From Bacteroidota bacterium (GTDB taxonomy: Bacteria; Bacteroidota; Bacteroidia; NS11-12g; UBA955), in assembly GCA_947460045.1 (NCBI GenBank), contig CANHGC010000108.1, positions 1 through 6,140 of the forward strand: DNA of 6,140 nt, given 5' to 3'. A model generated the notes under the pieces. The model was given only the letters and a program-made list of their open reading frames with translations. It was not told the origin of the DNA and searched no databases. Position numbers and translations under genes: made by a program. Positions 1-6,140 of the stretch are shown piece after piece. Numbering within the stretch: position 1 is the first letter of the stretch; the number at the start of each line of letters is the position of its first letter.

Positions 1-69
1 AAATTCTTTGGCTTTGTGTTGGTGCAGCTTTCCGATGACTTGCGATACCCATCCTGGTTTTTGGTTCAT
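1..69 (-). CDS. Unidentified protein, N-terminal 23 codons only (runs off the left edge)
   Basis: An ATG at 67-69 on the minus strand opens a frame that stays open to the window edge and reads MNQKPGWVSQVIGKLHQHKA followed by KEF. It begins 18 bp after the ligA stop codon, on the same strand, with an A-rich leader and no Shine-Dalgarno sequence, as in the other genes here. The short gap suggests co-transcription with ligA. The visible residues are polar and basic, without an obvious signal peptide or membrane segment. I do not recognise the family. With only 23 codons, a chance open frame cannot be excluded; the position directly behind ligA is the main support. Confidence 0.45.
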   Translation of the reverse strand, partial: MNQKPGWVSQVIGKLHQHKAKEF

Positions 70-87
70 GCTTTTTGTTGTGTTGGG

Positions 88-2232
<2,145 letters not shown>

Positions 2233-2739
2233 ATGTCTAATTTGCCCGTTGCCCCCAACCACGTTGTAAGCATTTCTTACACACTTTCACTCGCCGATGG
2301 CGAAGTTGCTGATTTCGCAGAAACCGATGAGCCTTTGGTATTTATTCATGGCATTGGCCAAACTTTGGAAGCCTTCGATGCAAGGTTGGAAGGTTTGAAT
2401 GTTGGCGATGGTTTTTCATTTCAATTGCCTGCCGAAGAAGGTTATGGTATGCACACAGATGAATGGATCGTAGAATTGCCAAAGTCTGTTTTCGGTGGCG
2501 ATGATATTCCAGCCGATTTGTTGCAGTTGGGTGCGATGTTGCCGATGCAAGACCAAGATGGCAATCCAATGGATGGCGAAGTGATTGAAATTGGCGATGA
2601 TACCGTGAAGATGGATTTCAATCATCCTTTGGCTGGTGAAGCGTTGCATTTCACAGGAACCATTTTGGCTGTGCGTGTGGCTACTGCCGAAGAATTGGAT
2701 CACGGTCACGTTCACGGCGAAGGCGGACATCACCACTAA
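2233..2739 (+). CDS. slyD: SlyD-like FKBP-type peptidyl-prolyl cis-trans isomerase
   Basis: Predicted cytoplasmic prolyl isomerase and chaperone of 168 residues. The order is typical of SlyD: an FKBP half from about residue 10 to 72 (VVSISYTLSLADGE, then IHGIGQ and the LEGLNVGD...PAEEGYG segment), an insert-in-flap chaperone domain (about 73-126), and return to FKBP at 127-150 with DFNHPLAGEALHF, a SlyD signature. The last dozen residues, HGHVHGEGGHHH, form a short His-rich tail like the nickel/zinc-binding tail of SlyD. The frame is open further upstream, with an ATG at 2113, but that 40-residue extension has no FKBP features and would fill most of the promoter gap, so I chose the ATG at 2233. 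The usual IPG in the first FKBP segment reads LEA here, so catalytic strength is uncertain. The stop codon overlaps the stop of the convergent polymerase gene. Other FKBP subfamilies are less likely because of the flap insert. Confidence 0.93.
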   Translation: MSNLPVAPNHVVSISYTLSLADGEVADFAETDEPLVFIHGIGQTLEAFDARLEGLNVGDGFSFQLPAEEGYGMHTDEWIVELPKSVFGGDDIPADLLQLGAMLPMQDQDGNPMDGEVIEIGDDTVKMDFNHPLAGEALHFTGTILAVRVATAEELDHGHVHGEGGHHH

Positions 2740-2761
2740 GCAAACCTTGGGTCTGCTTGGT
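2735..2761 (+). terminator. Candidate slyD terminator hairpin at the convergent junction
   Basis: AAGCAAACC (2738-2746) pairs with GGTCTGCTT (2750-2758) with one A/C mismatch and a TTG loop. The stem extends outward by a T-G wobble, C-G and A-T to 2735/2761. A run of five T follows at 2768-2772 on the plus strand, six bases past the stem. It includes the slyD stop codon and encodes the last residues of the convergent polymerase. The stem is imperfect and the T-run short, so it is only a plausible weak terminator for slyD. I see no corresponding T-run for the polymerase transcript on the minus side. Confidence 0.4.
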
Positions 2762-5700
2762 AGGGTATTTTTGTCATCTTACTCACCTCGATGTTGAATA
2801 CGCCGAAGTCTTCGGTGATATATCCCCACATTCGGTAAACGCCTCTTCCATGGAATGGATGGGCTTTTAACGAGGGTGGGAAATGTATGCTGTCGAAATA
2901 ATGGCCATCGGCATCGAGCCAAGTGCCAAAATTCATTTCTTTCCCATCGGAGGTTTTGGTGGGTTTTACCGTTACGAGATATCCCTCGATCACAACGCCT
3001 TTGTTTTTCATTGTACTGAAGTGTTTGCCCCTCATTTTGGATAGGTGTGACATGTTGGGACAGTGTGGGTAGGGTGCGTCTTTGATCATGTTGAAGGGAT
3101 TGGTGAGGGAGAACCCCAGCAGGTTGCGTTCGTCGTGGGCGATTTCTAACCAGGAGTCTTCCAGATTTGGGAGCTGGTATTCTTTGGTGGGTTCTAGGAA
3201 GAGTTTTTCTGTTTGATGGGTGATTTTTTTGCCTGCATAAAGGGCATGCGCTTCCCACATGAGGGCTTTTCTGCTTTTGTGCCAGCACCGGCAAGCGCCA
3301 ATTTGTATCAGGATTTTGAGTTGCTCTAGCCCGGGTTCAACGCGCTGCTTGAAATCTCCGAGGCCAATGAATGGACCGTTTTGCTCTCTGCTTTGTAAGA
3401 TTTTTTGCATGTTTTTTTGCTCTAGCCCGTCTATGAGTCCCAGCCCCAGCCACAGTGTTTTCTCTTGAATTCGGGATAGGCCTTCGCTGTGGTTGATGCA
3501 GGGGGCTTGGATGTTGGCCCCGCTTTTTCTTGCTGCGTGTACATAGAATTCTGTGCGATAGAATCCCCCAAAATTGTTGATTACGGCGGTATAGAATTCC
3601 AAGGGGTAGTAGGCCTTGAGGAATAGACTTTGGTAGCTCTCCACGGCGTAACTCGCACTGTGTCCTTTTGCAAAACTATACCCAGCAAAACTTTCAATTT
3701 GGTGCCATACTTCGGCGATCAAGGTGTCTTTATGTCCTTTTTGGGCTGCGGCGGCAAAGAACGATTCTTTGACTTTTTGGAATTCTTCTTTGCTTCTGAA
3801 CTTGCCACTCATCCCCCGGCGCAGTACATCGCTCTCGCCCAAGCCAATGCCCGCGAAATGGTGAGCGACTTTGATTACGTCTTCTTGGTAAACCATGATG
3901 CCGTAGGTCTCTGGCATAAGGTCCCACAGTACGGGATGGGCTTCTTTTCTTTTTTCAATTTGCACGTGTCTTTCGATGAATGTGCGCATCATTCCGCTTC
4001 TTGCTACGCCGGGTCTGATGACACTGCTTGCGGCCACTAGGGTGAGATAATCGCTGCATTTGAGTTTTCGAAGGAGCTGTCGCATGGCTGGACTTTCTAC
4101 GTAAAAGCACCCCGTAGTATGTCCGCTCACAATGAGCCTTTGTATGCGTTCATCGCTTTTGAACTGATGGATTTGGTGTATGTTTACTTGGATGTTTTGG
4201 TTTTGTTCGATATAGGTTACCGCGTCTTTGATATGCCCTAGCCCTCGCTGCGAAAGGATGTCGAATTTGGCAATTCCAAGGTCTTCGGCTTCAAGCATGC
4301 TAAACTGTACAACGGGGAAGCCTTTTGGTGGCAGGAAGGTTGCGCTGTAGTGGTGGATGTGTTTTTCGGGGATGAGGATGCCTCCCACGTGGATGCTGAG
4401 GTGGTTGGGGAGGTTGTGGATGCGATGGGCGTGTTTGAGCAGTTCTTGGTATAGGGTTGGACTTTGGTTTTGTTCGATGGGTTGGGTGGGGGATGATGCG
4501 GTGGTTGTTTGTGTGCTGTTTGATTTGCTTCCGAGGGTTCGGTTTCGAATGTTGTGTCCGATGCCCGGTTGAGCGTATACGTTGTTGTTTTCTTGTGTCT
4601 GGGATTGGAAGGCGGCTTGGCTGTAGTAGGAGGGTTTGTTGAGTAGGGCGTCTATTTCTGATTTGGGTAAGCCAAATACTTTTCCGAGTTCGCGCACTAC
4701 GGCATTGGTTTGAAAGGTGCTGTAGGTTGCCAGCAGCGATGCTCCGTGGTCTTTGTATTTGTTGAGGATGTACTGCGTGACATGGTCGCGATCTTGCCAT
4801 GAAAAGTCAAGGTCGAAGTCGGGCGGACTGCTCCTATGGGGGTTGATGAATCGTTCAAAGTAGAGGTCGAGATCGATGGGGTCTACATCGGTAATTTTGA
4901 GGCAGTAGGCCACCATGGAGTTGGCGCCGGAGCCTCTGCCAACGTAGAAGAAGTTGTTTTCTTGAGCAAATCTGCATATGTCCCAATTGATGAGGAAGTA
5001 GGTGGTAAATCCCAATTGGTAGATCATTTGCATTTCTTTTTCTAAACGTTGGGTGGTGGAGAAGGTATATTGTGGGTATCGATCATGGAGGCCTTTTGTG
5101 GCAAGTTCTCTGAGCATTCGAAAGTCTTGGTCGGTGTTACCTGTGAAGGTATTTTTATTTTGGGGGTGGTTCCATTGGAATGTCCAGGCGCAGCCTTCTG
5201 CGAAGGCAAGCGCCTGGGACAGCAAGTAATCCGCTGCCACAAATTTTGAAAAAATTTGCCGCAGCGGAATCCAGCAATGCCACGGCAACGCCGTGGCATT
5301 GCTGGGCAGCTTGGTGAGTAAGCAACTGTGATCTATGCAACGCAACAATCGATGCGTCTCAAAATCAATCGAATCCCGCACAGTAACCGTATGAATGGCC
5401 AACAATCTGTGCTTGTGAATGGGTGCTTTCCGTAACCGCAATCGCTCCAATACCCCCCAATGTACCCCCCACATCGCCCGGTCTCCTTCGTCTGTTGTAC
5501 TATGCCCATCCCCAATAGAAATGAGCCCATCGCCCGAATAAATGACCTTCACACCCTCCAAATCTGGTGCCCTCAACGGAAATGGGGTGGCGTGCATGAG
5601 GTGGTCCGACAAAAATCCATTCATCCGTGCAAATCCCTCCTGAGATTCACTCAGCAACAGATACAAATGCGTATCCCCATTGCGAATGTCGCACCCCACC

Positions 5701-5894
5701 AATGGCAAAATGTGCTTGCAGCCCCGCGCCGCCTTCAAAAAATTGCTCACCCCAGAAACATTGTTGATGTCGGCCAGCAATATGGGGACTTTGAATCGCA
5801 TCGACATCCCCTCAGATTCACAGCGGTGAACAATTTCTTCGGGCGACATTAAGCCATAGCGCAAACTGAAATAAGAGTGAAAGTGAACGATCAT
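2736..5894 (-). CDS. dnaE: Accessory DnaE-family DNA polymerase (Pol III alpha, short form; probably error-prone)
   Basis: C-family DNA polymerase of 1052 residues, shorter than the 1160-residue E. coli replicative DnaE. An N-terminal PHP domain opens with HFHSYFSLRYG and contains ADINNVSG (41-48). The palm has VGRGSGANSMVAY (318-330), PPDFDLDF (357-364; catalytic D361 and D363) and KFDILSQRGL (543-552; third aspartate D545). The fingers have EDVIKVAHHFAGIGLGESD (671-689), AKGHSASYAVESYQSLFLKA (742-761) and INNFGGFY (772-779). A helix-hairpin-helix region (about 800-870) and a C-terminal OB-like region (about 960-1045) follow. There is little after the OB region, so no replicative-type tau-binding C-terminus. 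I infer a translesion role like DnaE2/ImuC; the motifs recall the second DnaE of Bacteroidota. HQTEKLFL (893-900) is a possible clamp-binding site. Oddities: a low-complexity insertion at about 423-480, three hairpins in the DNA for residues 197-237, and a composition switch at the same place. The family is certain; replicative versus error-prone is inferred. Confidence 0.93.
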   Translation of the reverse strand: MIVHFHSYFSLRYGLMSPEEIVHRCESEGMSMRFKVPILLADINNVSGVSNFLKAARGCKHILPLVGCDIRNGDTHLYLLLSESQEGFARMNGFLSDHLMHATPFPLRAPDLEGVKVIYSGDGLISIGDGHSTTDEGDRAMWGVHWGVLERLRLRKAPIHKHRLLAIHTVTVRDSIDFETHRLLRCIDHSCLLTKLPSNATALPWHCWIPLRQIFSKFVAADYLLSQALAFAEGCAWTFQWNHPQNKNTFTGNTDQDFRMLRELATKGLHDRYPQYTFSTTQRLEKEMQMIYQLGFTTYFLINWDICRFAQENNFFYVGRGSGANSMVAYCLKITDVDPIDLDLYFERFINPHRSSPPDFDLDFSWQDRDHVTQYILNKYKDHGASLLATYSTFQTNAVVRELGKVFGLPKSEIDALLNKPSYYSQAAFQSQTQENNNVYAQPGIGHNIRNRTLGSKSNSTQTTTASSPTQPIEQNQSPTLYQELLKHAHRIHNLPNHLSIHVGGILIPEKHIHHYSATFLPPKGFPVVQFSMLEAEDLGIAKFDILSQRGLGHIKDAVTYIEQNQNIQVNIHQIHQFKSDERIQRLIVSGHTTGCFYVESPAMRQLLRKLKCSDYLTLVAASSVIRPGVARSGMMRTFIERHVQIEKRKEAHPVLWDLMPETYGIMVYQEDVIKVAHHFAGIGLGESDVLRRGMSGKFRSKEEFQKVKESFFAAAAQKGHKDTLIAEVWHQIESFAGYSFAKGHSASYAVESYQSLFLKAYYPLEFYTAVINNFGGFYRTEFYVHAARKSGANIQAPCINHSEGLSRIQEKTLWLGLGLIDGLEQKNMQKILQSREQNGPFIGLGDFKQRVEPGLEQLKILIQIGACRCWHKSRKALMWEAHALYAGKKITHQTEKLFLEPTKEYQLPNLEDSWLEIAHDERNLLGFSLTNPFNMIKDAPYPHCPNMSHLSKMRGKHFSTMKNKGVVIEGYLVTVKPTKTSDGKEMNFGTWLDADGHYFDSIHFPPSLKAHPFHGRGVYRMWGYITEDFGVFNIEVSKMTKIPYQADPRFA
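4455..4628 (-). other. Low-complexity Q/N/S/T-rich insertion in the polymerase thumb
   Basis: Codons of about residues 423-480 encode a polar, repetitive stretch (for example QSQTQENNN at 430-438 and STQTTTASSPTQ at 460-471) between IDALLNKP and LYQELLKHAHRIHNLPNHLS, both of which look like ordinary DnaE sequence. The spacing between the second catalytic aspartate (D363) and the third (D545) is 182 residues against 152 in E. coli DnaE (D403 to D555), so this region is about 30 residues longer. By E. coli domain limits it falls in the thumb. The frame is uninterrupted, so it is likely a disordered loop rather than damage. Confidence 0.6.
5184..5217. repeat. Hairpin 1 of an intragenic triplet
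   Basis: CCAGGCGC (5184-5191) pairs with GCGCCTGG (5210-5217). After a one-by-two internal loop, GCCTTC (5193-5198) pairs with GAAGGC (5202-5207) across the 3-nt loop TGC. It lies wholly within the polymerase gene, over codons of residues about 226-237 (SQALAFAEGCAW). No T-run follows, so it is not an intrinsic terminator. Confidence 0.85.
5230..5268. repeat. Hairpin 2 of an intragenic triplet
   Basis: TCCGCTGC (5230-5237) pairs with GCAGCGGA (5261-5268). After a two-by-two mismatch, CAAATTTT (5240-5247) pairs with AAAATTTG (5251-5258) across the 3-nt loop GAA. It covers codons of residues about 209-222 (IPLRQIFSKFVAAD). It is 12 nt from hairpin 1 and 2 nt from hairpin 3. Confidence 0.87.
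5271..5305. repeat. Hairpin 3 of an intragenic triplet (perfect 16-bp arms)
   Basis: CCAGCAATGCCACGGC (5271-5286) is the exact reverse complement of GCCGTGGCATTGCTGG (5290-5305), with a 3-nt loop AAC. It covers codons of residues about 197-208 (PSNATALPWHCW) of the polymerase. A perfect 16-bp inverted repeat with this small spacer is very unlikely by chance in coding sequence. It would form a strong, mostly G+C stem in mRNA or single-stranded DNA. Confidence 0.95.
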
Positions 5895-5953
5895 GACTGG
5901 TTTTGATTAAAAAAGTGACAAAAAATCGTTAACAATATAGTCAAAAAGTGCTA
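5895..5953 (-). promoter_or_regulatory. Leader and probable promoter/operator of the polymerase gene
   Basis: This A/T-rich stretch lies between an upstream terminator and the polymerase ATG, so the polymerase promoter should be here. On the minus strand the octamer CACTTTTT occurs twice (complements at 5943-5950 and 5910-5917), 33 bp apart start to start. The hexamer palindrome GTTAAC (5928-5933) sits almost exactly midway between them. I could not find a convincing pair of -33 and -7 elements of the Bacteroidota type. There is no Shine-Dalgarno sequence before the ATG. Confidence 0.35.
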
Positions 5954-5991
5954 CAATAAAAAAGGCGCAGAGATCTGCGCCTTTTTTATTG
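5954..5991. terminator. Strong bidirectional intrinsic terminator
   Basis: A perfect 18-bp inverted repeat (5954-5971 with 5974-5991) has GGCGCAGA/TCTGCGCC at its core, a 2-nt loop GA in the fully paired form, and flanking A6 and T6 tracts that give a T-run on either strand. On the minus strand it lies 58 bp after the stop codon of the T9SS-cargo gene and before the polymerase leader, so it most likely ends that transcript and insulates the polymerase gene. A smaller stem, GGGTTG/CAACCC (5996-6001/6013-6018), lies just upstream of it in minus-strand transcription. Confidence 0.92.
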
Positions 5992-6048
5992 GTATGGGTT
6001 GCTCAATTCGAACAACCCTCGTCACGGCCCACTCACGGGGCTAGAAAG

Positions 6049-6140
6049 TTATTCTTTGATGAACTTGCTGCTGCGGCCCATCGCATCGTTGATCCAATAC
6101 ACACCCGCGGGCAATTCAGATACCTGAATTCTGGGTTGTG
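6049..6140 (-). CDS. C-terminal end of a type IX secretion (T9SS) cargo protein, type A sorting domain
   Basis: The minus-strand frame enters from the right edge and ends at TAA (6049-6051). Its last residues include VSELPAGVYWINDAMGRSS and finish KFIKE. The pattern of short beta-strand, LPAGVY, an aromatic/hydrophobic strand, glycine, and a basic K-F-I/V-K ending is the C-terminal end of the T9SS type A sorting domain. In Bacteroidota this domain directs a protein with a Sec signal peptide across the outer membrane, where it is cleaved and the cargo is attached to the surface or released. Only 29 codons and two bases are visible, so the function of the cargo is unknown. The strong terminator downstream agrees with this being a true gene end. 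Confidence 0.85.
   Translation of the reverse strand, partial: QPRIQVSELPAGVYWINDAMGRSSKFIKE

Noticed and set aside
3630..4040. 136-codon plus-strand open frame antisense to the polymerase fingers
   Set aside because: It lies opposite highly conserved polymerase motifs and looks like a complement-strand shadow.
4300..4800. 166-codon minus-strand open frame overlapping the polymerase gene
   Set aside because: It is a shifted frame of the polymerase gene, rich in R, P, Q and H as expected from the C/A-rich coding strand, and has no recognisable motif.
5184..5305. Hairpin cluster as a CRISPR array or a transcription terminator
   Set aside because: The three units differ in sequence, have no regular repeat-spacer pattern and no T-runs, and lie inside an open reading frame.
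5306..5345. XerCD dif site at the composition switch
   Set aside because: I looked for paired half-sites with a TTATG-like core next to the switch and at 5895-5953 and saw none I could defend.
5460..5852. 130-codon plus-strand open frame antisense to the polymerase 5' part
   Set aside because: It is fully antisense to the well-supported PHP domain and has no family features; it is best explained as a shadow.
5996..6018. tRNA-like T-arm (TTCGAA within a GGGTTG/CAACCC stem)
   Set aside because: The loop is 11 nt, not 7, and there is no acceptor, D or anticodon arm around it; a small hairpin in the 3' UTR explains it better.

Overview
The window looks like a chromosomal segment from a member of the Bacteroidota with mid-range base composition (about 50% G+C in the blocks I counted). 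Three things point there: the 3' end of a gene coding for a type IX secretion (Por) C-terminal sorting domain, a short accessory DnaE-family polymerase whose motifs resemble the second DnaE of Bacteroidota, and A/T-rich leaders without Shine-Dalgarno sequences before the genes.

Layout from left to right. Positions 1-69 (minus) hold the first 23 codons of an unidentified gene that starts 18 bp after ligA and was probably co-transcribed with it. Positions 88-2085 (minus) are a complete ligA, the NAD+-dependent DNA ligase. A 147-bp divergent promoter region (2086-2232) separates it from a SlyD-type peptidyl-prolyl isomerase with a His-rich tail (2233-2739, plus). A 1052-codon DnaE-family DNA polymerase (2736-5894, minus) converges on slyD, and the two stop codons overlap. 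A 154-bp gap (5895-6048) carries the leader of the polymerase gene and an 18-bp perfect-stem bidirectional terminator. The right edge (6049-6140, minus) is the last 29 codons plus 2 bases of a T9SS-secreted protein.

LigA and the polymerase both act in DNA repair or replication, but they sit on either side of slyD and are not in one operon. The accessory polymerase is likely a translesion or damage-tolerance enzyme; no dinB, imuB or lexA partner is visible here.

The most unusual structure lies inside the polymerase gene. Three consecutive long hairpins, each with a 3-nt loop, lie at 5184-5305 in an uninterrupted reading frame. At the same place the strand composition of the DNA inverts: the plus strand is strongly G/T-rich to the left, across genes on both strands, and C/A-rich to the right. 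This is what a replication terminus (or another strand-bias switch) looks like, but here it falls within one gene. The polymerase also has a Q/N/S/T-rich low-complexity insertion in its predicted thumb.
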